From positions 3,222,501-3,286,500 of the forward strand of contig NZ_CP018099.1 in assembly GCF_001886815.1 (NCBI RefSeq): 64,000 nt of DNA. Reading direction: 5' to 3'. A program made the translations under genes and the position numbers. The notes under the pieces are model-generated. The model searched no databases and was not told the DNA's origin. It worked only from the letters and a program-made list of their open reading frames with translations. The stretch comes from Caldithrix abyssi DSM 13497. GTDB lineage: Bacteria; Calditrichota; Calditrichia; Calditrichales; Calditrichaceae. Shown here one piece after another: positions 48,301-57,167 of the stretch (position 1 is the stretch's first letter; each line of letters begins with the position of its first letter).

Positions 48301-49264
48301 CGTACCATTCTAACGTTTGTTTAACTCCGTTTTCCAGACTCGTTTGCGTTGCAAACCCCAGCTCTTTTTGAATTTTTTTCGGCGAACAAATCCAGAAATC
48401 AGGTAACAGCTCCGCCACTTTCTGGCGATTGATGATGGATGGCTGTTTGGTAATTTTGCTCCATCTTTCCGAGACGGCGGCAATAATCTTTACCGCGCCC
48501 AGCGGGATGGGCACATGAATGGCCTTCGTTTTAAAGAAGTCTATGACAACGCGCGCCAGATCGTCCCACGAGTATGGCTGCGCGTCGGCAATAAAGTAGA
48601 TTTTATCCCGCGCTTTTTCGTGTTCGGCCGCCAGCGCGATACCCTCCACCAGGTCTTTAACGTAAACAAAGCTGGCATATTTATCGCGGTTTTGCCATTT
48701 GGGGATGATCCCGCGCTTAACAGTCTGGAAAAACTGCAAAACATCGGTGTCGCGCGGGCCATAAACAGCGGGCGGACGAATAATGGTAAAAGGCAGTTTG
48801 CCCTTTTGTTCAAGGATGTACTTTTCGGCCAGCAGTTTGCTTTTGCCATATTCGCTAACCGGGTGGGGCTCATCTTCTTCTGTAACCGGTTCGAAAGAGC
48901 TGGCTGGCCCAGCAGCTGCCTGCGAACTAATAAAGACAAAGCGTTTGACGGGCAGATTGTTATTGATAATCAGATCCACCAGCTTTTTTGTGCCTTCGAA
49001 ATTAACCTTGTAGTAATCTTCGTTTTTTAAGGCCTTGGTTAGCGCGGCGCAGTGGATGACCACATCAATATCCTTTAAACCGCTTAACAGACTCTGTGGA
49101 TTATCTAAACTGCCGTAAAAGCTTTCCAGATTTAAATCGGCAATCCAACGTAAATTGCTGGTTGTTCGCAATAAAACACGTAGCTCATGGCCCTGTTGTA
49201 ACAGCTTTTCTGCCAGGTGGCTGCCGACAAATCCGGTTGCTCCCGTTAAAAATATCTTCGCCAT
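48281..49264 (-). CDS. NAD(P)-dependent epimerase/dehydratase family protein
   Basis: This 327-residue extended short-chain dehydrogenase has the TGATGFVGSHLAEKL nucleotide motif (GxxGxxG), an HCAALTK strand, and the catalytic pair Tyr139 and Lys143 (SEYGKSKLLAEK). Overall it resembles dihydroflavonol reductase/3-beta-HSD-like and CerR-like members rather than a sugar epimerase, as far as can be judged by eye. It is the first gene of its operon and diverges from the SPT-like gene 154 bases away. If that gene makes 3-ketosphinganine, this could be the reductase (CerR type); that is inference. Confidence 0.82.
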   Translation of the reverse strand: MAKIFLTGATGFVGSHLAEKLLQQGHELRVLLRTTSNLRWIADLNLESFYGSLDNPQSLLSGLKDIDVVIHCAALTKALKNEDYYKVNFEGTKKLVDLIINNNLPVKRFVFISSQAAAGPASSFEPVTEEDEPHPVSEYGKSKLLAEKYILEQKGKLPFTIIRPPAVYGPRDTDVLQFFQTVKRGIIPKWQNRDKYASFVYVKDLVEGIALAAEHEKARDKIYFIADAQPYSWDDLARVVIDFFKTKAIHVPIPLGAVKIIAAVSERWSKITKQPSIINRQKVAELLPDFWICSPKKIQKELGFATQTSLENGVKQTLEWYVEHKWI

Positions 49265-49418
49265 GCATCCCTCTTTTGCTTTAAATAAATTAAAAACCTA
49301 TATTAAAAAAGATCGGAGAAATTCGCAATCTTTAATCGATATTTTTTTTTGCATATATTAGAATAAAATTGCGAATTTATAAAAATTTCTTAGTGTTTAA
49401 TTATGGGTGGAGGTTCTG

Positions 49419-50609
49419 TTGGATATTTTTGAAAAATGCCGTCGGTTTACACGCGCTAAAGAAGCGATCGAAGCGGGTATTTACCCTTACTTTCGACCGC
49501 TTTCAGGGAATGACGGTCCCCGGGTGTTTATGGAAGGACGCGAAATTATTATGATCGGCTCCAACAACTATCTGGGGCTGACGCACGATCCGCGCGTCAT
49601 TGAAGCGGCCATTGCAGCGACAAAGCAATATGGCACCAGTTGTTCCGGTTCGCGCTTTTTGAACGGGACGCTCGATTTACATCATCAACTGGAAAACAAA
49701 ATTGCGCAATTCATGAATCGCGAGGCAGCGCTCATTTTTAGCACCGGCTACATGGCTAACCTTGGGGGAATTGCGACTCTGGTTGGCAAAGATGAGTATA
49801 TTATTCTCGACAAATCGGACCACGCTTCCATTTATGCCGGAACGCGCGCCGCGATAGGCGCACAGATCAAACGCTTTGTGCACAACGACATGGAAAGTCT
49901 GGAACGCGTGCTCTCCCAGCTGGAGCCAGAAACGCCTAAACTCATCGTTTGCGACGGCGTGTTTAGTATGGAAGGCGATATTGTGCGCCTGGCAGAAATC
50001 CTACCTCTGGCGCAAAAATACAACGCTCAAATTTACATCGACGAGGCGCATGGCGTCGGCGTTCTTGGCGAACACGGCCGGGGCGCCTGCGAATATTTAG
50101 GTCTGGAAGAGCACGTTGAAATTGTAATGAGCACTTTCAGCAAATCGTTGGCTTCCATTGGCGGCTTTGTAGCCGGTCCGCAGTATGTAATCGACTACAT
50201 TAAACATCACGCCAGTCCGTTAATCTTTTCGGCCTCGCCCACGCCCGCCGCCACGGCAGCCGTACTTAAAAGCATCGAAATCATCGAAACGGAACCAGAA
50301 CACATGCAGCGCCTCCATCACATCAGCGATAAGATGCGCTACGAATTTAAACGTCTCGGTTTCGATATTGGGCACAGTAAAGACACGCCGATCATTCCCC
50401 TCTACATCCGTAATGACGACCTCACCTTCCTCTTCTGGAAACGGCTTTTTGAAGAAGGGGTTTACAGCAACGCCGTTATCAGTCCGGCCGTGGCGCCGGA
50501 TCAGGCTTTGATCCGAACCAGCTTCATGTCCACCCACACCGATGAAGACCTGGACAAGGTGCTGGAAATAGCAGCAAAAGTTGGCAAAGAACTGGGTATC
50601 ATTCAATAA
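49419..50609 (+). CDS. Alpha-oxoamine synthase, serine palmitoyltransferase-like
   Basis: This PLP enzyme condenses an amino acid with an acyl-CoA. The 396-residue sequence has the PLP lysine Lys242 in TFSKSLASIGGF, the aspartate and histidine of IDEAHGVGVLGEHG, His135 in DKSDHASI, and the family region GSRFLNGTLDLHHQLE. It looks to me closer to bacterial serine palmitoyltransferase than to KBL or BioF (IYPYFRP near the N-terminus, GSNNYLGLT, SASPTPAATAAVLKSIEIIE, and SPAVAPDQALIRTSFMSTHT). The longest frame begins at GTG 49407, but TTG 49419 has GGAGG exactly 5 bases upstream and is preferred. It is followed after 13 bases by an acyltransferase-like gene. Confidence 0.88.
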   Translation: MDIFEKCRRFTRAKEAIEAGIYPYFRPLSGNDGPRVFMEGREIIMIGSNNYLGLTHDPRVIEAAIAATKQYGTSCSGSRFLNGTLDLHHQLENKIAQFMNREAALIFSTGYMANLGGIATLVGKDEYIILDKSDHASIYAGTRAAIGAQIKRFVHNDMESLERVLSQLEPETPKLIVCDGVFSMEGDIVRLAEILPLAQKYNAQIYIDEAHGVGVLGEHGRGACEYLGLEEHVEIVMSTFSKSLASIGGFVAGPQYVIDYIKHHASPLIFSASPTPAATAAVLKSIEIIETEPEHMQRLHHISDKMRYEFKRLGFDIGHSKDTPIIPLYIRNDDLTFLFWKRLFEEGVYSNAVISPAVAPDQALIRTSFMSTHTDEDLDKVLEIAAKVGKELGIIQ

Positions 50610-50622
50610 CAGGAATTAAAAA

Positions 50623-51753
50623 ATGTCTGTCGAAATCATTCCCGTGCGTTCCAAAAAAGAATTCAAAAGATTCCTCGACCTTGAGTGGGAGATCAATCGA
50701 AATACGCCCAATTGGGTCAGCCCTCTACGCATGGAACGCGCCAAACTACTGGACACAAAGAAGAATCCTTTTTACCAACATGCCGAAATAGAAATGTTTC
50801 TGGCAAAAAAGGACGGTAAATTTGTGGGACGGATTGCCGCCATTACCAATGAAAACCACAACAAATTCCACGGCGATCGATGGGGCTTTTGGGGATTTTT
50901 CGAATGTATTAACGACCAGCATGTGGCAAACGCCCTGTTTAAAGCCGCAGCCGAATGGTTAAAAGCCCGCCAGCGGGACAACATGGTGGGGCCGATGAAT
51001 CCTTCGACCAATGATGAATGCGGGCTGCTCATCGAAGGATTTGATACGCCGCCATTCGTGATGATGACGCATAATCCGGACTACTATCCGCAGCTGGTCA
51101 CCAATTTTGGTAATACAAAGATTAAAGATTTGTACGCCTGGTACCTGCCAACCGAAACCGCGCTGGCCAATATTACCGACAAACTGGAGCGCATCGCCAA
51201 TAAAATTCAAGCCCGGCACAGCTTTCGATTCCGTACCGCGCAGCTAAAACATCTGGATCGCGAAATCAAACTCATCAAAGAGATTTACAATGACGCCTGG
51301 AGCAAAAACTGGGGATTTGTTCCCTTTACCGACGCTGAAATCGACTATCTGGCCGCGCAGTTAAAACAGATCGTGGATGAAGATTTGCTGCTTCTGGCCT
51401 TTAAGGGCGACGAACCTATTGCCTTTAGCTTAACCATTCCCAACATCAACGAGATACTGGCTAAAATTCCGGATGGCAGGCTGTTTCCCACGGGTATTTT
51501 TAAATTGCTGTTCGGCCTTAAAAAGATTAAAACGGCCCGCGTCATAACCCTGGGCGTTCGGCGGGAATATCAACACATGGGTCTGGGTTCCATTTTTTAC
51601 ATTGAAACGATTAAACGAGCGGCTAAAAAAGGCATTACCGCCGGCGAACTTTCGTGGATTTTAGAAGACAACGCACCCATGAACAGCGCGATTCAGGCCT
51701 TTGGTTCAGAGCTGTATAAACGCTATCGCATTTACCAGTATCCCTTAAAATAA
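50623..51753 (+). CDS. GNAT-like acyltransferase
   Basis: This 376-residue protein has an N-terminal domain (IIPVRSKKEFKRFLDLEWEI) and a C-terminal GNAT-like fold: DEDLLLLAFKGDEPIAFSLT, then VITLGVRREYQHMGLGSIFY, the latter like the acetyl-CoA-binding loop (Q/RxxGxG/A), then AGELSWILEDNAPMNSAIQA. Large YghO-like proteins of this kind are uncharacterised, but in bacteria GNAT-related enzymes can serve as ceramide synthase (bCerS). Being 13 bases downstream of an SPT-like gene makes N-acylation of a sphingoid base a testable idea. A terminator follows directly. Confidence 0.75.
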   Translation: MSVEIIPVRSKKEFKRFLDLEWEINRNTPNWVSPLRMERAKLLDTKKNPFYQHAEIEMFLAKKDGKFVGRIAAITNENHNKFHGDRWGFWGFFECINDQHVANALFKAAAEWLKARQRDNMVGPMNPSTNDECGLLIEGFDTPPFVMMTHNPDYYPQLVTNFGNTKIKDLYAWYLPTETALANITDKLERIANKIQARHSFRFRTAQLKHLDREIKLIKEIYNDAWSKNWGFVPFTDAEIDYLAAQLKQIVDEDLLLLAFKGDEPIAFSLTIPNINEILAKIPDGRLFPTGIFKLLFGLKKIKTARVITLGVRREYQHMGLGSIFYIETIKRAAKKGITAGELSWILEDNAPMNSAIQAFGSELYKRYRIYQYPLK

Positions 51754-51780
51754 AAAATCCGCCTCTCTGGGCGGATTTTT
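51753..51780. terminator. Bidirectional terminator
   Basis: AAAAATCCGCC, a 6-base loop, GGCGGATTTTT: a perfect stem with T-runs on both strands. It lies between the convergent acyltransferase (plus) and Cys-rich protein (minus) genes and should stop both. Confidence 0.93.
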
Positions 51781-51802
51781 CCTTATTCAAAAGCGATAGC
51801 GA

Positions 51803-52039
51803 TTAATATTCATCCTCATTGTAGTAATCTTCGTTGGACGTGAAGGCAGTGGAGTTGTATTTTTTGTCTTTTTCGCAAAAATCGAAAAACTCGCAATCCT
51901 GGCAATCAAAGTCTTCGCAAGTCACCATGTCCTCACACGTACCGTTCAGATCAAGAGTAATGGACTCTTTGTAGCAAAGAGAATCATGATTGTAATGGCA
52001 ATCGCTGCAACCACAGGTTAGATTCTCATGATAACCCAT
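51803..52039 (-). CDS. Small cysteine-rich acidic protein
   Basis: This 78-residue protein contains nine cysteines in the pattern CxCxxC-x7-C-x11-C-x5-C-x4-CxxC-x4-C, with several histidines, and an acidic tail ending EDYYNEDEY. The spacing suggests metal binding (zinc or an Fe-S cluster) or a cysteine-rich redox protein. A very strong SD (AAGGAGGTGA) supports expression. It precedes a bidirectional terminator and lies 34 bases after the rhomboid gene, so they may be co-transcribed. Not recognised as a known family. Confidence 0.8.
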   Translation of the reverse strand: MGYHENLTCGCSDCHYNHDSLCYKESITLDLNGTCEDMVTCEDFDCQDCEFFDFCEKDKKYNSTAFTSNEDYYNEDEY

Positions 52040-52073
52040 ACGTTCACCTCCTTCAATAAAAGAGAATCATTAT

Positions 52074-52922
52074 CTATTGATAATTTTCTTTGTCATGTTC
52101 CCGAAGGTAATTACTACCTTCTTCCAGTAACTTTTTTTCTTCTTCGGTTAAGTTTAAATAACCGACGCGATTAATCTTATCGAGCAATTCGTCAATGACT
52201 TTACGGTAATATTCGATTTTTTCCTGATCGCTTCCTTTGCCGCCCGGGCGGTATTTAAAATCAGTTCCCTTTTTAGGAAGTTTAATATCGCTGAACAGAT
52301 TTTTGATCTTGTAAAACAAATACCAGTATTTTAGATAGACATAGCCGATAATAATGCCCCCCAGGTGAGCCGCATGGGCAATTCCATCGCTATACGGGCT
52401 AAAGGTGGAAAAGAACGACACCAGCGTTAAAAAGGCCATAAAATATTTTATTTTAACCGGAAACAAAAAGTAAATGTAGATGTAGCGATCGGGATAGCGC
52501 AAGGCATAGGCCAGCATGATTCCGTAAACCGCTCCGGAAGCGCCAATGGTCGGGCTGGAAGAAATGATGATATTGAGAATTCCCGCACCGATGCCCGTGA
52601 TAAAATAGTACTTTAAAAATTCTCGCGTCCCCCACTCATTTTCCAGTTCGGCGCCAAACATCCATAAGAAGAGCATGTTGAATAAAATGTGCATTAACCC
52701 GGAGGGATCGTGCAAAAACATGTAGGTGAACAACTGCCAGATTTTAAAATTATGCAAAACATCGAAGCGATTGAGCGCAAACTGATCAAGCAGAAAATAC
52801 TGTAAACTGCCATTTAAGATCATCATTAACCAGATGACCCCATTGGCAAACATCAAATTCTTTACCGCCGGCGGTAGCATCCCCCCGGAGCGAAAGCGAT
52901 AATAAGAGCCACGATCGTACAT
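52074..52922 (-). CDS. Rhomboid-family intramembrane serine protease
   Basis: This 282-residue inner-membrane protease has about six transmembrane helices and a C-terminal helical soluble tail. The catalytic serine is Ser129 in TIGASGAVYGI and the histidine is His186 in AHAAHLGGIIIGY. The GLMHILFNMLFLWMFGAELE helix-loop carries the HxxxN oxyanion residues. It cleaves transmembrane substrates; none is identifiable here. The tail (DQEKIEYYRKVIDELLDKIN) is an extra feature common in Bacteroidetes-type members. Confidence 0.93.
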   Translation of the reverse strand: MYDRGSYYRFRSGGMLPPAVKNLMFANGVIWLMMILNGSLQYFLLDQFALNRFDVLHNFKIWQLFTYMFLHDPSGLMHILFNMLFLWMFGAELENEWGTREFLKYYFITGIGAGILNIIISSSPTIGASGAVYGIMLAYALRYPDRYIYIYFLFPVKIKYFMAFLTLVSFFSTFSPYSDGIAHAAHLGGIIIGYVYLKYWYLFYKIKNLFSDIKLPKKGTDFKYRPGGKGSDQEKIEYYRKVIDELLDKINRVGYLNLTEEEKKLLEEGSNYLREHDKENYQ

Positions 52923-52949
52923 AAATTCTTCTTATTTTGTTTAACCTTT

Positions 52950-52990
52950 AAGGAGTAACGTCATGCCAGCGCAAAAGTTTCTTACTCCTT
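52950..52990. other. Hairpin between proS and the rhomboid gene
   Basis: AAGGAGTAA (52950-52958) pairs with TTACTCCTT (52982-52990) around a 23-base loop. It lies in the proS-rhomboid gap upstream of the rhomboid start. It could be a weak terminator or a leader structure; no T-run follows on the minus strand. Confidence 0.35.
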
Positions 52991-53060
52991 TTGTTTCAAT
53001 CATTGCGCCTTAATAATATCATAAGCTATTGCCTGTCAAAATGCAAAAAAAACAGCAATT

Positions 53061-54491
53061 TTAATACGCCTTGGCAAAAATCACGCGACCTTCCGATTCT
53101 TTTCCGCAAATAATACACTTACCTTTTTCCGCTTTACGATCGAATGGAATATTGCGAATGGTCGCTTTAGTATCCTCTTTGATTTTAGCTTCACATTCGG
53201 CGCTGCCACACCAGTGGCTGTTAATAAATCCGCCTTCTTCTTCGATTGTTTTCTTGAATTGGTTATAATCGTCCACTTGATGGGTATTGTCTTCCTGGAA
53301 TTTACGCGCCCTTTCCAGCATCTCCTTTTGCATTAAATCGAGCGTAGCGCGCACCGTTTGTAGCACGCCGTCTCTGGCGATGAATTCTTTTTTGAGCAGG
53401 TCGCGGCGTACCATCACCAGGCCGTTTTTGGCCACATCTCTGGGCCCAATTTCCAGGCGCAGCGGAATGCCCTGCAATTCCCACTCCGCAAATTTGTAGC
53501 CGGGTTTGTATTGTTCACGATCATCCAGAATAACCGTAAATTCTTTAGTCAGTTCTTTTTTGACGGCATCGGCATAGTCCAGCACCTGTTTTTTCTCTTC
53601 TTCGCCGCGCCAGATGGGCACAATCACAATTTGCCGTTGCGCCACTCTGGGCGGAATGACCACGCCGTTATCGTCGCCGTGCGTCATTATTAGCGCGCCG
53701 ATCAACCGCGTACTCACACCCCAGGATGTAGCCCACACATATTGCAACTGGCCTTGCTGATCCTGAAATTTCACATCAAAGGCTTTGGCAAAATTTTGTC
53801 CTAAATTATGCGAGGTACCGGCCTGCAGCGCCTTTTTATCCTGCATCATGGCTTCGATGGAATAGGTGTGCAACGCGCCGGCAAATTTTTCCGCGTCCGA
53901 TTTTCTGCCGGCAATAACGGGAATGGCCAGGTACTCTTCCACAAATTTTTTGTAAAGATTTAAAATAAGCATGGTCTCTTGCTCGGCCTCTTCATAGGTG
54001 GCGTGGGCGGTGTGGCCTTCCTGCCATAAAAATTCAGAGGTACGCAAAAACAGGCGCGTACGCAGTTCCCAGCGCAAAACATTTGCCCATTGATTAATCA
54101 GGATGGGAAGATCACGGTAGCTCATGATCCATTTTTTGTACATACTCCAGATAATGGTTTCGGAAGTCGGCCGGATGTAAAGCGGTTCTTCTAACTCCTG
54201 CCCGCCGCCAATGGTCACCACCGCGCATTCCGGCGAAAAGCCTTCTACATGCTCGGCTTCTTTTTTCATAAAACTTTCCGGAATCAATAATGGGAAATAG
54301 GCGTTGACGTGCCCCGTTTCTTTAAACATGCGATCCAGGTTCTGCTGAATCATTTCCCAGATGGCGTATCCGTTGGGACGAATGACCATTGCCCCCTTCA
54401 CCGGAGAGTAATCGGCCAGCTTAGCCTGCAAAATCACGTCCGTGTACCAGCGTGAATAATCGACATTTCTTGGAGTAATTTTCTCTGCCAT
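53061..54491 (-). CDS. proS: Prolyl-tRNA synthetase, archaeal/eukaryotic-like type
   Basis: It charges tRNA-Pro. This 476-residue protein is the short form without the editing insertion of typical bacterial ProRS. Class II motifs include motif 2 ([19 protein letters not shown]) and a motif 3 region ([17 protein letters not shown] belongs to the following anticodon domain). The C-terminal extension has zinc-type cysteines (HWCGSAECE ... GKCIICGKE) and ends in a Tyr, as in the ProRS type 3 group. ATG 54491 begins [20 protein letters not shown], the family's N-terminus. Confidence 0.95.
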   Translation of the reverse strand: MAEKITPRNVDYSRWYTDVILQAKLADYSPVKGAMVIRPNGYAIWEMIQQNLDRMFKETGHVNAYFPLLIPESFMKKEAEHVEGFSPECAVVTIGGGQELEEPLYIRPTSETIIWSMYKKWIMSYRDLPILINQWANVLRWELRTRLFLRTSEFLWQEGHTAHATYEEAEQETMLILNLYKKFVEEYLAIPVIAGRKSDAEKFAGALHTYSIEAMMQDKKALQAGTSHNLGQNFAKAFDVKFQDQQGQLQYVWATSWGVSTRLIGALIMTHGDDNGVVIPPRVAQRQIVIVPIWRGEEEKKQVLDYADAVKKELTKEFTVILDDREQYKPGYKFAEWELQGIPLRLEIGPRDVAKNGLVMVRRDLLKKEFIARDGVLQTVRATLDLMQKEMLERARKFQEDNTHQVDDYNQFKKTIEEEGGFINSHWCGSAECEAKIKEDTKATIRNIPFDRKAEKGKCIICGKESEGRVIFAKAY

Positions 54492-54653
54492 GATTTCCTC
54501 TTTTTATCTCCTTATTTTAAAATTCTCTTGTTAGATGGTTGGCTGTGTAAGGCTCGTACGGGAAGCGTACAATGATTAAAAACCAGTCGGCGCTCTTTCT
54601 TCTCAATATCTCGCTCTTTTTTATCAACTTTAATGGATACCGTTTTACAATCA

Positions 54654-54730
54654 TGGTGCGCCTGGAGGGGCTCGAACCCCCAACCTTTGGAACCGGAATC
54701 CAACGCTCTATCCAATTGAGCTACAGGCGC
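54654..54730 (-). tRNA. tRNA-Arg (anticodon CCG)
   Basis: The minus strand folds as a full cloverleaf. Acceptor GCGCCTG pairs with CAGGCGC, D-arm GCTC/GAGC, anticodon stem TTGGA/TCCAA with loop TTCCGGT, and T-arm GGGGGTTCGAGCCCCTC. The anticodon is CCG, reading CGG Arg codons. The 3' CCA is encoded (complement of 54654-54656). It lies between proS and a gene-free stretch. Confidence 0.95.
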
Positions 54731-55162
54731 AACTTGAGTGGGAGCAAATTTATTTTATCTTTATGATAAAGTCAAGTTAAAATAGCGTTTTTTTTCATAT
54801 TTCGTAATCGCACAACGCATGGAAAGCAATCTTTTCAAAATTTTGACGGGCGCTCTGCCGCAAACGACGAAAGATTTAACGTCTTGTAATTTCTAAAGCA
54901 GCAAAGCCGCAACTATTTTTTTACGCAGATATTCGCAGTTAGAAAAAAAATCTTTATAAAGCAGAGGGACGCTGAGCGTGGAAGATTATTTCCAACGGTG
55001 GTAGAAATTCACCACACCTACGGAAACAGATTTAAAATGACAGACTAACCATTTAATCCATCGGCACAATTTACCCCAGTTTTTAAAACAGCATAAAAAT
55101 TTCCGCTCCCGCAATGGCGGTATAGATGTTACGAAGGAATTATTCTAAGGCAGCAAGGCCTA
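54731..55162. other. Gene-free region, no feature recognised
   Basis: I see no credible gene, repeat array or hairpin of note between the tRNA and the phosphatase gene. Short stretches such as GCAGAGGGACGCTGAGC resemble decayed intergenic repeats seen elsewhere in the window, but too loosely to call. Confidence 0.5.
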
Positions 55163-56800
55163 TTAAAAATCTTTGAGCTGGCAGGCAGATTTTTCATTGG
55201 TATTGTGTCCGGCTTTTAAATACAGCGCGGTAATGTCATCGCTCTGCTGCGCGCCGTCGGTAAAATCTTTAATCTCTTCCAGCAAAGAAAATAAAAAGAC
55301 TTCAGCCGACAGATTCTTTCGCTGTTTCATAAAAGCCTTTAAAGGATGCCGCGCTTCGTATTCCTCTCCCTTTTTGTTCATGGCTTCAGAAATACCGTCG
55401 GTGTAAAATAAAAGTCCATCGCCAGCCTGCAGAGTGGTGTGCAGCTGTAAGCATTCAGGCAGTTCCGGCAAAAACCCCAGGGGCAGGCAGCTGGCGTTCA
55501 GCTCGAGTATTGTGCCGTTTACTTTAAGAATATAAGGCGGATTATGCCCGGCATTGACCCAGCTTAAAGTTTTTGTGGAGACATCCAGACAGGCAAAAAC
55601 AGCCGTCAGATATTTTTCGGTGGTGGCGCTTTCAAAGATAATACGATTGAGCTGCCTGACAATGGCTGTAAGGTCTTTAAAACTTTCCAGATGCGCATGG
55701 AGCGCGGCGTGCAGAGTATTAACCAACAATGCGGCGGCCACGCCCTTTCCGGCTACATCGGCAATCACAAAGAAAAACCTGCCGTCCTTCAGCGGAATGC
55801 AGTCATAAAAATCGCCGCCGATGAACTTTGCCGGAACATTCACAGCGTGCAGATCAAAGCCGTTTATAAGCGGCAGAGTTTCCGGAATAATTCTTTTTTG
55901 AATCTCACCGGCCAGGTAGATTTCGTGGTCTAAACGCTCTTTTTCCAGCGATTGTTCATAAAAGAATTGATTTTCAAGCGAAACCTGCACCTGCCGGCAA
56001 AAAGCCTGCAGCAGCAGTCGATCGGTTGCATCGAATGGTACAACTCCGGCGCGACTTTCCTTATGATAGAGGGAAAAGTCATATTCTTCTTTGTTCAAAA
56101 CAAAATTAACGGAAATCACATAGCCATCATTTTTCATGGCGTCTGCTTCAAAAGCCTGCGGATAAAAATAGCGTTCCGGTGGGCTGTCGTCTTTTTGAAT
56201 GGTCAGCGCCCCTTTTGAGGCATTGGTTAAGGCTAATACTTTTTGCAGGGCTGTTTGCAAAATATGACTGCTCTCTTTCAGACGAGAAATTTCGACACCG
56301 CTGTCAAACAGTCCTGTTAACTGTACAATACGGTGATTCTGAGAAAACATGAAATCCCGTTCTTTATGTTTAAAGAGCAGCACCTGGTAGGCGCTGTCTA
56401 ACTGCTGTAAAAAGATATGAAGCGTGGCCTCATGTTGCGCGGCGAACTTTTGCGAATTTTTCAAGGCGCCCAGCACAATGCCTAAGCGCGAATGGTCGAT
56501 GAGCGGCAGGTTGATGCAGCCCAGCAGTCGGGGATGTTCAATCAACTGCATGCAAAACCGATTGGTTCCGGCGCAAAACTGGCAAAAATCCTCCAGCGAT
56601 TCATCGGTTGTAAAAAGCAGCTCCCAGGCGCTATTATCGTCCCTTTTAAACGAGATGGCAATATGGCAAAAGTCGAAGTTTTCCAGCAAAACCATTCCGA
56701 ACATTTCGCTTAGATGCCTCACATCGGTCGTGTTGCTCAGGCGCTTAAAACTTTGCTGATAGAGGCTGGCGTTTAGATCAAATTGATTTTTTTTCATCAT
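55163..56800 (-). CDS. SpoIIE/RsbU-type PP2C phosphatase with sensory N-terminus
   Basis: The last 230 residues form a PP2C-like serine phosphatase with the metal-binding motifs GGDFYDC, FVIADVAGKGVAAAL, WVNAGHNPP, YTDGISEA and QSDDITAL. The first 300 residues hold a GAF-like sensing region (LLENFDFCHIAISFKRD; Cys-containing CQFCAGTNRFCMQL). A coiled segment links the two. In partner switching this enzyme dephosphorylates a STAS antagonist. It is the last gene of a four-gene (or five with the small ORF) operon, 20 bases after the STAS gene. It starts MMKKNQFDLN at a double ATG. Confidence 0.9.
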   Translation of the reverse strand: MMKKNQFDLNASLYQQSFKRLSNTTDVRHLSEMFGMVLLENFDFCHIAISFKRDDNSAWELLFTTDESLEDFCQFCAGTNRFCMQLIEHPRLLGCINLPLIDHSRLGIVLGALKNSQKFAAQHEATLHIFLQQLDSAYQVLLFKHKERDFMFSQNHRIVQLTGLFDSGVEISRLKESSHILQTALQKVLALTNASKGALTIQKDDSPPERYFYPQAFEADAMKNDGYVISVNFVLNKEEYDFSLYHKESRAGVVPFDATDRLLLQAFCRQVQVSLENQFFYEQSLEKERLDHEIYLAGEIQKRIIPETLPLINGFDLHAVNVPAKFIGGDFYDCIPLKDGRFFFVIADVAGKGVAAALLVNTLHAALHAHLESFKDLTAIVRQLNRIIFESATTEKYLTAVFACLDVSTKTLSWVNAGHNPPYILKVNGTILELNASCLPLGFLPELPECLQLHTTLQAGDGLLFYTDGISEAMNKKGEEYEARHPLKAFMKQRKNLSAEVFLFSLLEEIKDFTDGAQQSDDITALYLKAGHNTNEKSACQLKDF

Positions 56801-56820
56801 CCTTGCTCTCTTTTTTTTGC

Positions 56821-57165
56821 TTAAAAATTATGCAAAGCGCTTTTTACCGTGGCCGCCTGCCCGGCAAAGTTAAACAGGCCCATGATGGTTAACGTTTTTT
56901 CAATAGCCGGCTCCAGATCGGTAAAAATCAGTTTACCCTGCACGTGGTTTAATTGTTCGATGATCTCGATCAAAAAAGAGATGCCGATCGAATTAACCAG
57001 GTTACTGCGTTTAAAATTGATGACCACCTTTTTAACGCCCTTCTGAAAATAATCGTTAAAGGTCGTTAAAATCATTTCTCCGCCCTGGTTATTTACATAG
57101 CCTTCGGTGGTAATGATCAATATATCGCCTTTTAGAACGGAAGTCAGCTTAAAATTGCTTTCCAT
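56821..57165 (-). CDS. STAS-domain anti-sigma factor antagonist
   Basis: This 114-residue STAS protein is of the SpoIIAA/RsbV type, with the phosphoserine in LVNSIGISFLIEI. It begins MESNFKLTSVLKGDILIITT and ends with a helical FAGQAATVKSALHNF. GAGGAG precedes the ATG. It is 2 bases from the anti-sigma kinase gene upstream, so the pair is translationally coupled and almost certainly interacts directly. Confidence 0.93.
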   Translation of the reverse strand: MESNFKLTSVLKGDILIITTEGYVNNQGGEMILTTFNDYFQKGVKKVVINFKRSNLVNSIGISFLIEIIEQLNHVQGKLIFTDLEPAIEKTLTIMGLFNFAGQAATVKSALHNF

Positions 57166-57167
57166 TT

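Noticed and set aside
52963-53013. 16-codon plus-strand ORF with an AAGGAG upstream
   Set aside because: The SD-like sequence is one arm of the 52950-52990 hairpin and the frame is opposite to all nearby transcription. Kept only as a hairpin.
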